Source: Vibrio gallaecicus (GTDB lineage Bacteria > Pseudomonadota > Gammaproteobacteria > Enterobacterales > Vibrionaceae). From it: 64,000 nucleotides of DNA. Where the stretch lies: positions 186,001 to 250,000 of the forward strand of contig NZ_AP025491.1 in NCBI RefSeq assembly GCF_024347495.1, read 5' to 3'. How positions within the stretch are numbered: the stretch's first letter is position 1; each line of letters starts with the position of its first letter. The notes under the pieces are model-generated. The model saw only the letters and a program-made list of their open reading frames with translations, was not told the origin of the DNA and ran no database searches. This document shows positions 49,772-59,311 of this stretch, one piece after another. A program made the position numbers and the translations under genes.

Positions 49772-51733
49772 CTAAATTTCAAAATCAAACTTTATATAAT
49801 AAGTTCTACCAATTTCTGTATCTTCATAATCTTGTTCAGACTTATCTAGGCGTTCATCGGTTAGGTTAGTTATACCAGCTTTAACCGTGAAGTTACTGTT
49901 GATGTTATATGAACCGCCAAGGGACACTATTGAGTATGAATCTAGGTTGTCTCCACCCGAGTCTTTCTGTTCTCCCGTATAGTTCACCCCAGTGAAAAAA
50001 GACAGATCTTTACTTGCAGCCCAGTGGACATTTAAGTTAGCTAACCATTCTGGCGTGTATGAAATATCAGAATCATCTTCAGTGTCTTTAGCATCGGTAT
50101 AGGTAGCATTAGACACTAGAGACCAGTTTTCAGATAAATCGAGCTCACCTTCTAGCTCTACCCCCTTCGTTTCAACACGATCAACATTTTCATACTGAAT
50201 GATGGTTGAAGAACCATCGAAGAATGGGTCAAGATCCCGGTCTATTAAGTTTTTAACGTCATTGAAGAAGAGTGTTGCTTGAATATATCCACGTTCTGCG
50301 TAGTACATACTTGATAATTCATAGGTTTTTGACGTTTGAGCTTCTAAATCTGGGTTGCCGATTAAGGTACAGCGCCCACCACAACTGACGAGTGAGAAGT
50401 CTTCAGATGACTGGAAAATCGTTGGTGCTTTAAAGCCTTCCCCATAACCACCTTTAAAAGTGAAATTATCGATACCGTTATAGACAAGGTATGCCCTAGG
50501 ACTAAAGTCATTTCCAAATTGGTTATTATGAGTAATACGCCCACTTAAGGTTGCGGTGAGATCCTCGGTGACGGATATTTCATCCTGAATATAAATGGCG
50601 TTCTGAGTCACTGAGCGGCTGCTTGTGTAATCCCTTTCATTTTCAATGCTGGTATAAGACATCTGCCCACCCGCAGAGATCACTTGGCTATCAAGTTCGG
50701 TTAAAACAATTCGACCATCGACGGTATGATTATTCTGGGTCATATCCGCTTCATCGACCATTGGATGGAAGTTGTTTTCGCTCACTTCTGAATTCTCATA
50801 GAAATAAGAGAGATCGGACTCTCCCCAGTCCCAGTCTCGTTTATAACCAAGAGTAGACGTTAGTTTTTCACTGTCATAGTCACTTTCAAATACAGAGTTT
50901 AAATGGCTGTAATAGCTGTACTCTTTTCTATCATCGTCAGCAAAGAGTAGATCAAAATATATCTCATCTTCATAGGTGGGCAGCCAAGTTAAGCTAGCTC
51001 GGAGCGTTTTTCGATCTTGCTGTGCTTGTGGGCTGAAGTTTGCCCCTGCATTGCTTGGGAACCAAGCATCTTTATCACTAATATCCAATGACATGGTGTA
51101 AAGGAGTACGTCAGGAATGATAGAGCCAGTGACAAAAACATTACCAATTTTCAGTTCCCCACTCGCGTTAGGGGCTAGAGTGTTGCCGCTGCTATTTTCA
51201 GGAGTGCTATAAGTCAGGCTACCTGCTACATAGGTATCATTTTCAGGTTTTTTAAGAATAACGTTAACCACACCGCCAATCGCTTCACTACCATAAAGGG
51301 AAGACATAGGACCGCGTACCACTTCTATTTGTTCAACAGAACTCAGTGGGATACTGGACAAATCATACCCTGCACCACGGATAACGGTTTCACTAGAACT
51401 GACTCGACGTCCATTCACTAAGAAAAGGGTGTAATTACCATTTGAAGAGTTCTGATTATGCAGACCTCGAATGATAATTTTAGATTCACTGCCGGTGCTT
51501 TTGGAAATGTGAACACCAGCAACACTTTCTAACGCTGTTGTAATGTCTGTTGCAGGTAGCTTATTAATTTCTTCATTGGTAATCACCGAAATAGAAGCGG
51601 GTGCATCTTTAATGGAGGTTTCATTTTGTGACGCAGTCACGACCATCACATCCACTGTATTTGCGAAAACAGAAAGTGGGAGAACAGTTGAAAGGCTTAG
51701 CGCCACTGCTAGGCTTAATTGATATGGTTTCAT
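49772..51733 (-). CDS. TonB-dependent siderophore receptor (IrgA/Cir-like)
   Basis: The 653-residue precursor starts behind AAAGGAATGTT. It has a signal peptide (about 1-24), a TonB box region (VDVMVVTAS), and a plug with APASISVITNEEI and RGPMSSLYGSEAIGGVVNVI. A large beta barrel follows with the family C-terminal blocks SKTYELSSMYYAERGYIQAT and VKAGITNLTDERLD. The final residue is Ile rather than Phe/Trp, which is unusual for an outer-membrane barrel. It lies 22 nt behind a Fes-like esterase gene and in the same direction. A Fur box lies at the head of this operon. Confidence 0.92.
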   Translation of the reverse strand: MKPYQLSLAVALSLSTVLPLSVFANTVDVMVVTASQNETSIKDAPASISVITNEEINKLPATDITTALESVAGVHISKSTGSESKIIIRGLHNQNSSNGNYTLFLVNGRRVSSSETVIRGAGYDLSSIPLSSVEQIEVVRGPMSSLYGSEAIGGVVNVILKKPENDTYVAGSLTYSTPENSSGNTLAPNASGELKIGNVFVTGSIIPDVLLYTMSLDISDKDAWFPSNAGANFSPQAQQDRKTLRASLTWLPTYEDEIYFDLLFADDDRKEYSYYSHLNSVFESDYDSEKLTSTLGYKRDWDWGESDLSYFYENSEVSENNFHPMVDEADMTQNNHTVDGRIVLTELDSQVISAGGQMSYTSIENERDYTSSRSVTQNAIYIQDEISVTEDLTATLSGRITHNNQFGNDFSPRAYLVYNGIDNFTFKGGYGEGFKAPTIFQSSEDFSLVSCGGRCTLIGNPDLEAQTSKTYELSSMYYAERGYIQATLFFNDVKNLIDRDLDPFFDGSSTIIQYENVDRVETKGVELEGELDLSENWSLVSNATYTDAKDTEDDSDISYTPEWLANLNVHWAASKDLSFFTGVNYTGEQKDSGGDNLDSYSIVSLGGSYNINSNFTVKAGITNLTDERLDKSEQDYEDTEIGRTYYIKFDFEI

Positions 51734-51755
51734 AACATTCCTTTAAGAATTATCC

Positions 51756-53414
51756 TTAGTTTGTATTTGTATTTGATTTGGATTTCGTAAATAACGAAGT
51801 TAACCCTTCGGCTAGCATGACCTGCCAACTGAAGTAGTCATGACCACTCGCGGCTTCTTGTAAATGTACCGAGTACCCTTTCGACTTGAGGGTTTGATAA
51901 AGCTGACGATTAGTCTCAAGAATGCTGTTTGGATGAGGCTTGATTTCAAACACTCCAGCAGTTAGATATATGTCGATGTCTTTTTGGGGTTGGGATCGAG
52001 CGAGTTGAGCGACCCAATTGTCGTGTTCTTTATAAAGAGCTAGTTCAGATTGAGGAGCCCACCAAAAGGAGCCTGATTGACTGAGCACCTTTCCAAAGCG
52101 TTCTGGGTGCTGAAGTGAAATGAACATAGATGCCAACCCTCCAAAACTTGAACCCGACAAAATAGTGTCCTCAGCTTTAGGGCAAATCTCCCAGCGTAGA
52201 CATAGCCATGGCATCAACTCATTTGCCATGAACGCGGCATAAGCTTTGTTCGGGGTAAGTTCTTTTTCTCGAAGGCTGGGAACAGGAGTGTTAACAAAGA
52301 TGGCCCTCATTGGTGGGGCTTTTTTCTGTGCGATTAAGTTGTCCAAAATGAGTGGCGTAGGCACTTTTTCTAGATAGGCATCCCCATCAAACAAAATCAA
52401 AAGTGGTGCATCTTTCGCTGTTTGATAGGTTTCATTCGGTTCATAAAATGTGACTTTTCTCGGTAAACCCCCGTTCTCACCTTGATAGATATGGTTGAAG
52501 AGTTTTCCTTCAGGGTTTCGTAATGGTTTGGTAATGGCATCACTTGGAGCTTTGGAAAGAGTGACGGTTGACGCTAATCCAAATAAATTGTCATCAGCAC
52601 CATATGTTGCTTGCTGGTTTAGTGGATCAGGTTGGGCTGTAGCAAGTACTGCTCTTCTTTGCTCTCTTCCTTTTTTGTCAATAATTTGAGGGACGTTAGG
52701 TGCGATTCGATAAGAGAGACGAGTGTCGGCTGGTACTTCAAAAGAACGGAACCAAATATTACTTTTACCTAACTGACTTAGGTGCGCATGTCCACCGTAA
52801 GGAGAGCCAAGAACTCTGACATTATTGACAGGTCCCTTGTAAAGAAAGGTGACGATAGCCGTGTTGTTTTCCGTATATTCAACAAGCGGTGCGCCGCCAT
52901 TGGTATTCACGTATTGCCAGAATTTAGTTTCAGTATCGGTTAGGTTTTGCTGAATTTGATGCGCCATTTCCTGAATCTTCGGGCTAACTGAATTTTCTTC
53001 AGGTGATACGTATTGAGTGTCCTTTAGCGGAATGGTTTTGAGCAGAACTTCGACATTGGTACTAGGTGCACCAGACACTTCACTTGGTGTGCTAAGGTCG
53101 GTAGAAGTCTTTTGCGTGACAAACTGAATTTCGTAATTTCCAGGTCTATCAACCAGCCAAAATATTTCAGCCTCTTTCGTCGGCGAGCTGATCAGGGTTT
53201 TAATTACTTCTCCATTAGAATCAACCACACCTGCCCAATTTAGACTCTGAGTACTTTTAATTCCTCCTCGATAATAGCTTGGTTTGACAACTTGTAACTT
53301 GATGGTTTCACCACTCGCCACCTTGTAGTGCAGTCCTTTTTCTAGGTTTAAGGTATTCGCACTGACACCAGCCATAACAGCTCCCCAAAGTATTGCTGAT
53401 AAGAAGAATCTCAT
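51756..53414 (-). CDS. Secreted Fes/IroE-like siderophore esterase
   Basis: The 552-residue protein has a signal peptide (about 1-19, ending GVSAN) and an N-terminal beta region. A Fes-type immunoglobulin-like linker follows (LVEYTENNTAIVTFLYKGPV, SPYGGHAHLSQLG), then an alpha/beta hydrolase domain. The nucleophile elbow is GSSFGG (S423) and the catalytic histidine is in SGHDYFSW (H525). Enterobactin-type esterases hydrolyse cyclic trilactone siderophores. The signal peptide places this one in the periplasm, as for IroE, rather than the cytoplasm as for Fes. It leads the operon with the TonB receptor under a Fur box. Confidence 0.88.
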   Translation of the reverse strand: MRFFLSAILWGAVMAGVSANTLNLEKGLHYKVASGETIKLQVVKPSYYRGGIKSTQSLNWAGVVDSNGEVIKTLISSPTKEAEIFWLVDRPGNYEIQFVTQKTSTDLSTPSEVSGAPSTNVEVLLKTIPLKDTQYVSPEENSVSPKIQEMAHQIQQNLTDTETKFWQYVNTNGGAPLVEYTENNTAIVTFLYKGPVNNVRVLGSPYGGHAHLSQLGKSNIWFRSFEVPADTRLSYRIAPNVPQIIDKKGREQRRAVLATAQPDPLNQQATYGADDNLFGLASTVTLSKAPSDAITKPLRNPEGKLFNHIYQGENGGLPRKVTFYEPNETYQTAKDAPLLILFDGDAYLEKVPTPLILDNLIAQKKAPPMRAIFVNTPVPSLREKELTPNKAYAAFMANELMPWLCLRWEICPKAEDTILSGSSFGGLASMFISLQHPERFGKVLSQSGSFWWAPQSELALYKEHDNWVAQLARSQPQKDIDIYLTAGVFEIKPHPNSILETNRQLYQTLKSKGYSVHLQEAASGHDYFSWQVMLAEGLTSLFTKSKSNTNTN

Positions 53415-53429
53415 TAAATTTATCCGTAA

Positions 53430-53444
53430 TGATATTTATTATCA
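53430..53444. promoter_or_regulatory. Fur box in the divergent esterase/AraC promoter
   Basis: TGATATTTATTATCA matches the 7-1-7 Fur consensus TGATAATnATTATCA at 14 of 15 positions. It lies 15 nt upstream of the esterase ATG and 86 nt upstream of the AraC-family ATG, so iron repression of one or both is expected. Confidence 0.85.
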
Positions 53445-53530
53445 TTTATGTTACTTTGAATTTCTCATCATAAGTATCGGATTTGGTTATGATCACCAAC
53501 CAAACTGTTATGTAAAATCGGCAGGTTAAA

Positions 53531-54532
53531 ATGGTAAATAAGCTCCCATCTTCATTTAATAAGAGTGCATTAATTCGTTGGGTAGAGCATAAAGATCGAC
53601 ATACATTAATGTCTGATTCACCTATGTCGAAGGAGGAGTTATTAGAGGGGGAACTTATTAATTACAAAGTTAATAACAGCTTTTCACTGCATGGTGGAAC
53701 CTCCGATGAACTGACGGATTTTCAAGTGATCTCTACTGCGAAGAAAGCGCTGATATTCGTAATTTTATTGGAAGGGAAACTTGATTTTAGCTATGACGAC
53801 ATTAGGTTTGTATTTGATGCAGTGGATAAACCTGTTGGAGTGGTTGTTAACTTAAGTAAGCCTGCAACTTTTAGGCGAGTTATCCAAAAGGGGAATCATG
53901 TCACTAAACTCAATATTGTTCTGCCGGTTGAATGGGTAGAAGAACGAACTCAGACAGACTCCAATGTTGGGGTGTTTATTTCACAGCATTTAGCGCACTT
54001 CAAACTGAAATTAACCGAGCCAGTATTGAAGCTGACATCAGAGATTATTCTTAACAGTGATCCAAAAGAAATAACCGGAAAAATCAATTTAGAGTCGATG
54101 ACTCAAAAGCTTATATCAGAAATTTTTTCGCAAATTAGTGATTGTGATGATTTGAAATACTCTGAATCAGAAGAACCGAATAGTGGCGATTCTCGATCCA
54201 GTAGTAACAAAAATGGGCATGCACTGGATTCTCTTGTGACTTACATTGAGGCAAATTTAGAACGTGAATTACCAGCGAAAGAATTAGCTAAATACGCAGC
54301 GATGAGTGAATCAAACTTGCAGCGAAAATTCAAAGCAGCATTAGGGTGTAGTGTTCGGAGTTATATACGTCGCAGAAGGCTAGATATTGCGCGTCAGCAT
54401 TTAGAGCGCGGTGTTGCGAGTGTCACGGAAGCGGCATACAACGCAGGGTACAGGCACCCATCTAACTTTACGATTGCGTTTAAAAAAACGTTTGGTTATC
54501 CGCCCGTTGCATCAATGAATCGTGAAGTGTAA
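53531..54532 (+). CDS. AraC-family transcriptional regulator
   Basis: The 333-residue protein has an N-terminal sensor (1-220) and a C-terminal double HTH (about 232-332). Its helices are LPAKELAKYAAMSESNLQRK and SVTEAAYNAGYRHPSNFTIA, then FKKTFGYPP. AGG lies 5 nt before the ATG. It is divergent from the esterase/receptor operon and separated by a Fur box. It resembles PchR-type regulators that sense the ferric siderophore and activate receptor genes. The first 30 residues are polar, with no membrane segment. Confidence 0.9.
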   Translation: MVNKLPSSFNKSALIRWVEHKDRHTLMSDSPMSKEELLEGELINYKVNNSFSLHGGTSDELTDFQVISTAKKALIFVILLEGKLDFSYDDIRFVFDAVDKPVGVVVNLSKPATFRRVIQKGNHVTKLNIVLPVEWVEERTQTDSNVGVFISQHLAHFKLKLTEPVLKLTSEIILNSDPKEITGKINLESMTQKLISEIFSQISDCDDLKYSESEEPNSGDSRSSSNKNGHALDSLVTYIEANLERELPAKELAKYAAMSESNLQRKFKAALGCSVRSYIRRRRLDIARQHLERGVASVTEAAYNAGYRHPSNFTIAFKKTFGYPPVASMNREV

Positions 54533-54629
54533 TTAGGCATACAATGTAGTTAGGTGTGGAGCGTAGCAAGTCGTAGAATGAAAAGGGCTATAAGGTGAAG
54601 ATAGCTCTAGGGAAAGATAGCTCTAGGGC
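54528..54629. repeat. Two short tandem duplications after the AraC-family gene
   Basis: TGTAATTAGG (54528, containing the TAA stop) recurs as TGTAGTTAGG at 54545. Further on AAGATAGCTCTAGGG occurs at 54598 and 54614 with a 16-bp period, and a decayed third copy follows. Confidence 0.8.
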
Positions 54630-54693
54630 AAACGAGTTCTAGGTTAAGCGAACTATGGCGCTGGCGAATTAAGACACGCAATACGAGACACAT

Positions 54694-54727
54694 AAAAGGC
54701 TGAACTTATAAAGTTCAGCCTTTTAGT
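54694..54727. terminator. Bidirectional Rho-independent terminator
   Basis: A 14-bp perfect stem, AAAAGGCTGAACTT (54694-54707) with AAGTTCAGCCTTTT (54711-54724), separates the convergent AraC-family and KefB genes. Confidence 0.95.
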
Positions 54728-54758
54728 TTATTCAACATTAATCATCGATTAAAAGAGG

Positions 54759-56678
54759 TTATTCATCTTCGAAGTTGTCTGCATAGCCTTTCGGTGGTGG
54801 CGTCCAACCTCGTTCAGAACGAGAGTGTTTGTCTGAACGATCTTTTTGCATATCTGCTTTCATACTTTCTTCTAGTTGAATGAAAATATCACGGTAGTTA
54901 TTGTCATAACGTTCATCTTCAGCTGCTGCTGCCCAAGCTTTATAAAGCCTCTCTGATTTACGGCTCTCTACTCTCTTATAAGTTGATTTTTGTTGTTCGA
55001 CAAAAAATGGGTGATGCCCTAAAGCCCTCAGAGCTTCTGCTCCTACCTCAAGTGCCGAGTGATAGGTTTCAGATTCTATAAAGTCAGCACCTGCTGATCT
55101 CAATCGGTAGCTATGACCTCGGTCGAAACCACGAGCCAGTATTTTTACATGTGGGTAGGTGTGCTTAACGTATTTCACAAGTTCAACGCTAGAGTCTTGG
55201 TTATCTATGGCTACAACAAACAGTGCAGCCTCTTCAATTCCTGCGGTATGAAGTAAGTCAGGGCGAGTAGCATCACCAAAGTATGATTTGACATTAATTT
55301 GTCTTAGTAGATCAACTTGGTTTGCTTGGTGATCCAATACCACAGTGTTAACACCATTAGAAACTAATAAACGGTTCACTATCTGACCAAAGCGACCAAT
55401 GCCAGCGATAATCACTGTGCCTTTTTCTTCGATTTTGTCTTCTTCACGATCGTTGGAGTTTTGCTCATAGCGCGGCAAAATGACTTTGTCGAATAAGATG
55501 AAAAGACCTGGGGTCAGGAACATTGAAAGCGCAACAACCAGTGATAATGTCTGAGCGATATCATTTGGCAGCACATGGTTTTGTACAGAGAAGCTTAATA
55601 GTACAAAACCGAATTCACCGGCTTGCGCTAGGCTAAGAGTAAATAACCAACGGTCACTATTCTTAATTTTAAAGATCAACGCTAAAGTGAATAAGACGAA
55701 GGCTTTAAGTGCCATGACACCAATAGTAAGACCGATGATTAAAGCAAAGTCATCGAAAAGAATGCCGAAATCAATACCAGCGCCTACGGTAATGAAGAAC
55801 AAACCTAGTAGCAAACCTTTGAAAGGATCGATGTTTGATTCGAGTTCATGGCGGAATTCACTGTTGGCAAGTACGACACCCGCCAAGAATGTACCTAATG
55901 CAGGTGATAAACCCACAAGGCTCATTAATGCGGCGATACCAATTACCAGCATTAATGCAGTCGCAGTAAAGATTTCACGAAGGCCTGAGCTGGCAACAAA
56001 ACGGAATAAAGGGCGGCTAAGGAAATGCCCGCCAACCACAACAATCGCAATAGAAGCCGTGATGACTAAGCCATAAGCCCAACCAGGCAAACCCGCAACA
56101 AGGCTTAGCTCATCATGGTGTTCAGCTGCATTAGCAGTGGCATTTTGTGCTAGCTCAACAAGCTCAGGTAATGCTAACAGGGGAATGAAAGCCAGCATTG
56201 GAATCACGGCAATATCTTGGAACAACAGTACCGAGAAGGCATTTTGTCCGCCTTCTGTTTTACTCAAGCCTTTCTCATTGAAGGTTTGTAAAACAATAGC
56301 CGTTGAAGAGAGAGCGAAAATTAAACCAATAGTCAGGGCGATAGTCCAAGGCAGCTCGAAAAAGAGCGCAATGCCCATCACAATCGCGATGGTGCCACCT
56401 ACTTGTAAACCACCTAAACCCATTAGTCTGTGCCTCATCGACCACAGCATCTTAGGCTCAAGTTCTAGACCGACTAAAAACAGCATCATCACTACGCCAA
56501 ACTCGGCAAAGTGCTGAATTGTTGTGGTTTCTTCACCGACTAAACCAATAATGGGTCCTATCACAACCCCTGCAATCAGGTAACCCAATACAGAACCTAA
56601 CCCAAGCCGTTTAGCGATGGGCACTGCAATAACCGCAGCTGCTAGATAGATAAACGCTTGTAAAAAATATCCAGTCAT
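54759..56678 (-). CDS. kefB: Glutathione-gated K+/H+ antiporter KefB
   Basis: The 639-residue inner-membrane protein has about 12 helices in the CPA2 antiporter domain (1-380: GSVLGYLIAGVVIGP; VMMLFLVGLELEP; SLAQAGEFGFVLLSF). An RCK/TrkA-N domain (about 405-525) follows with the nucleotide loop GIGRFGQIVNRLL, then a charged tail. Kef systems release K+ and acidify the cytoplasm in response to electrophile-glutathione adducts. Its start overlaps the stop of the KefG-type gene by 4 nt. The ancillary protein points to KefB rather than KefC, with some uncertainty. Confidence 0.92.
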   Translation of the reverse strand: MTGYFLQAFIYLAAAVIAVPIAKRLGLGSVLGYLIAGVVIGPIIGLVGEETTTIQHFAEFGVVMMLFLVGLELEPKMLWSMRHRLMGLGGLQVGGTIAIVMGIALFFELPWTIALTIGLIFALSSTAIVLQTFNEKGLSKTEGGQNAFSVLLFQDIAVIPMLAFIPLLALPELVELAQNATANAAEHHDELSLVAGLPGWAYGLVITASIAIVVVGGHFLSRPLFRFVASSGLREIFTATALMLVIGIAALMSLVGLSPALGTFLAGVVLANSEFRHELESNIDPFKGLLLGLFFITVGAGIDFGILFDDFALIIGLTIGVMALKAFVLFTLALIFKIKNSDRWLFTLSLAQAGEFGFVLLSFSVQNHVLPNDIAQTLSLVVALSMFLTPGLFILFDKVILPRYEQNSNDREEDKIEEKGTVIIAGIGRFGQIVNRLLVSNGVNTVVLDHQANQVDLLRQINVKSYFGDATRPDLLHTAGIEEAALFVVAIDNQDSSVELVKYVKHTYPHVKILARGFDRGHSYRLRSAGADFIESETYHSALEVGAEALRALGHHPFFVEQQKSTYKRVESRKSERLYKAWAAAAEDERYDNNYRDIFIQLEESMKADMQKDRSDKHSRSERGWTPPPKGYADNFEDE

Positions 56679-57295
56679 TGCTTGTCCTCAACCATGATGT
56701 TTTTAAGATAGTGGTTGAGCTTGGCTGCTTTGCCTGCTTCTTTATAGTCCACTTGATCTTCGACGAGTGCAGTGAGCAGTGTTTTATAATTATTTATGTG
56801 TTCACTAATACGGTTTTCTTCTAATGCGGTACGTGCACCAAACAGAGCAAAGGGGGCAAGGTAATTCATGCCACATAAAGAGGCGGTTTGCTCTATCGGG
56901 TGGAGCAATTCACGAATCGTAAAGTGATTATAACCGTCTGTTTGGTATGCATCTTCTTTCCCGCCTGCAGTGATGCTACAAAAGATCGTTTTTCCTTCAA
57001 GAGAATGACCATCAGTACCGTAGGCGAAGCCATATTCTAAGACCAGATCTTGCCATTCTTTTAAAATGGCAGGAGTTGAATACCAGTAAAGAGGGAATTG
57101 AAAAATGATGACATCATGGTCGAGTAAGCGCTTTTGCTCTCGGTCAATATTGATGCTGAAGGTTGGGTATTCAGCATATAGGTCAACCGCTGTTACGCCG
57201 TCAACTGAACTTGCTTGATCAAATAAAGGTTTATTTGCTTCAGAACGATGTTGTGAAGGATGGGCAAATAGCACCAAAACTTTTTTTGGGGTCAT
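56675..57295 (-). CDS. kefG: KefG-type ancillary flavodoxin-fold oxidoreductase
   Basis: The ATG at 57295 (MTPKKVLVLFAHPSQHRSEA) is chosen because AGAGGAC lies just upstream; seven further codons in frame lack support. The 206-residue protein has the flavodoxin/quinone-reductase fold with the FMN-binding N-terminal loop (FAHPSQHRSEANK), the FQFPLYWYSTPAILKEWQD motif and SITAGGKEDAY. KefF/KefG bind the antiporter, raise its activity and reduce quinones. Its 4-nt overlap with kefB supports a shared function. FMN binding is inferred from the family. Confidence 0.9.
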   Translation of the reverse strand: MTPKKVLVLFAHPSQHRSEANKPLFDQASSVDGVTAVDLYAEYPTFSINIDREQKRLLDHDVIIFQFPLYWYSTPAILKEWQDLVLEYGFAYGTDGHSLEGKTIFCSITAGGKEDAYQTDGYNHFTIRELLHPIEQTASLCGMNYLAPFALFGARTALEENRISEHINNYKTLLTALVEDQVDYKEAGKAAKLNHYLKNIMVEDKQ

Positions 57296-57394
57296 AAGTC
57301 CTCTTTTGGCTTTCACGTATTAATACGCAGGGTTAATGTATCGACTCATAGGTATACTGACACAATAAAGTATTCATTCTTTAAGAACAATCTG

Positions 57395-58003
57395 TTAGCC
57401 GTATCGTTGAATGTAACTTAATAGGTCATCTAATTGATTAACAGAAAGAGACGCTAAGTTTTCAAATGGCTTCACTTCACCATGTGTGATTAAACAGCTG
57501 GGCATATTTGCATTGTTTGCGGCTTCTAAATCGTATAAATAGTCACCCACATATAGGACTTGATGCGGTTGAAGTTGCCAAAGGTCAGCTAAAGCCGTTA
57601 ATGCTTCTGGGGACGGTTTCGGCGCGTATTGCTCGCGAGAAATAACTTCTTCAACAGTAATATTGCAGTGCTCCAGTTTGCATTTAGAAGCCTCAGCACA
57701 ATTACGCGTGACGATACCCGTATGAAAGTGTTTATCTTCTAAATAATTAAGCAAGGTATGACAACCTGAAAGTGATACCGAATTTTCAGCGTCACTAAGC
57801 TCATGATCTAAGATTAGCTTGTGCGCGCTTTCCCTATCAGCAGCCTCAACAAAGCTATCTGCGTGGGTCAAAATGTCTTGATGCACAGGGCAGTTTAATT
57901 GCTCTCTTAGACCTTGAAAGTTTATTTTTGAGCTGACAAGCGTGTTATCTAAATCAAACACAACCGCTTTAATATTTTTTATATTGAGTGGAATAGGCAC
58001 CAC
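57395..58003 (-). CDS. HAD-family hydrolase (phosphoglycolate phosphatase-like)
   Basis: Translation starts at GTG, since GAGGAG lies 5 nt upstream of 58003 and no in-frame ATG is near. The 202-residue protein has the HAD motifs: VFDLDNTLV (nucleophile Asp), TRN (motif II), KPSPEAL (Lys, motif III) and YVGDYLYDLEAA (motif IV). A helical cap lies between motifs I and II. It should dephosphorylate a small sugar or glycolate phosphate in the cytoplasm; the substrate is unknown. It stands alone, convergent with nothing and divergent from the PLP-lyase gene. Confidence 0.9.
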   Translation of the reverse strand: MVPIPLNIKNIKAVVFDLDNTLVSSKINFQGLREQLNCPVHQDILTHADSFVEAADRESAHKLILDHELSDAENSVSLSGCHTLLNYLEDKHFHTGIVTRNCAEASKCKLEHCNITVEEVISREQYAPKPSPEALTALADLWQLQPHQVLYVGDYLYDLEAANNANMPSCLITHGEVKPFENLASLSVNQLDDLLSYIQRYG

Positions 58004-58103
58004 ATTATCTCCTCAGGTAACGTATTGATTTAAGTGTAGTCTGCATTTATATAGACTGTATGAGTCTTCATATTAATATTTGAAAATACGAAAGGAACGA
58101 ATT

Positions 58104-59183
58104 ATGAGTAAGGATTTGCGTTTACAGTGCACAACCACAATTTCAGGGCACCATGAACCTAGCCCCGCAGAGATGTTTGCGCAGATGGCAGCATGGTGTG
58201 AAGAAAACGATATTACTCATGATACTTATGGTGAAGGTCCTTTCTTACAGGGGTTTGAACAAAAAGTGGCGGATCTTCTCGGCTTTGAAGCTGGTGTATT
58301 TGTGATTACCGGCACGATGAATCAGCCAACCGTTTTAGAGTTAGTCTGCAAGGAAAAGAATAACCCGCTGGTGGCGATGCACGAGACTTGTCATATTTAT
58401 CGACATGAACGTCAGGGCTACCAGTTGCAAAATCGTTTTTCAGTGTTGCCTATTGGTGATGCATTTAGAACTTGGAATGTGAATGATCTAAAAGCCTGGC
58501 CGGATACTTTATCTGCGGCATTGTATGAGCTACCTATGCGCGAAATTGGTGGTCAGCTTCCCACTTGGCAAGAACTCGAAGAGATCAAACAATATTGTAA
58601 AGAGCAATCTATTCACCTGCATTTAGATGGTGCTCGTTTATGGGAGACTGCCGCCTTTTTCCAAAAAGAATATAAAGAAATAGCACAAGGTTTTAATAGT
58701 GCTTATGTGTCTTTATATAAAGGTCTCAATGGTATGGGAGGCTCTTTACTTCTCGGAGATAAAGATCTGATAAGCAAAGCCTCAGTATGGATGAAAAGAC
58801 AAGGAGGTAATGTATATCACCGAACGCCTTATGCCGTTTCTGCTGCTATGCAATTTGATCAAAGAATTGAGATGATGCCGCAGTTATTTGAGCGTACAAG
58901 GCAAATTTACCAAATCCTTCATGATTACCCCCAATTAAAGGTGAATCCTGAACAGCCGCAAGCAAATATGCTGCACATTTACTTACCGGTAAGTTACGAA
59001 AAAGCACTGGAAATCAGAGATAATTTTGCCGCAGAAAAGAGCATCTGGATAGGGCACCCTAGTATTACTGAACTAGCAAATCAGTCAAAAATAGAATGGT
59101 ATGTGGGGGATAGGTTATTGAACATGCCCGATCATGAGTTTATTGAATTCTTAGATGGATTAGTTTTAGCTTTAGAAGCTTAA
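58104..59183 (+). CDS. PLP-dependent beta-eliminating lyase / threonine aldolase-like enzyme
   Basis: The ATG at 58104 (MSKDLRLQC...) has AAGGA 8 nt upstream; an in-frame TTG eight codons earlier is not supported. The 359-residue fold type I enzyme shows GEGPFLQGFEQKVADLLGFE, VITGTMNQP, HLDGARLWETA (PLP-ring Asp) and SLYKGLNGMGG (Schiff-base Lys). This is the threonine aldolase/tryptophanase family order. It probably cleaves a beta-hydroxy amino acid, but it is only distantly like E. coli LtaE, so substrate is not assigned. A strong terminator follows. Confidence 0.85.
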   Translation: MSKDLRLQCTTTISGHHEPSPAEMFAQMAAWCEENDITHDTYGEGPFLQGFEQKVADLLGFEAGVFVITGTMNQPTVLELVCKEKNNPLVAMHETCHIYRHERQGYQLQNRFSVLPIGDAFRTWNVNDLKAWPDTLSAALYELPMREIGGQLPTWQELEEIKQYCKEQSIHLHLDGARLWETAAFFQKEYKEIAQGFNSAYVSLYKGLNGMGGSLLLGDKDLISKASVWMKRQGGNVYHRTPYAVSAAMQFDQRIEMMPQLFERTRQIYQILHDYPQLKVNPEQPQANMLHIYLPVSYEKALEIRDNFAAEKSIWIGHPSITELANQSKIEWYVGDRLLNMPDHEFIEFLDGLVLALEA

Positions 59184-59222
59184 GCCATAGCAACTGACTC
59201 TAGAGCTACTAGACGATAAACA

Positions 59223-59246
59223 GGAGAGCATTGGCTCTCCTTTTTT
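59223..59246 (+). terminator. Rho-independent terminator after the PLP-lyase gene
   Basis: GGAGAGC (59223-59229), ATTG loop, GCTCTCC (59234-59240), then TTTTTT. Confidence 0.95.
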
Positions 59247-59311
59247 GTGGGCAATCATTCTATTTTTTGGTGTTCAATTTATTGGTTGTTGAACGGCGGA
59301 AAGCCTAGGAA

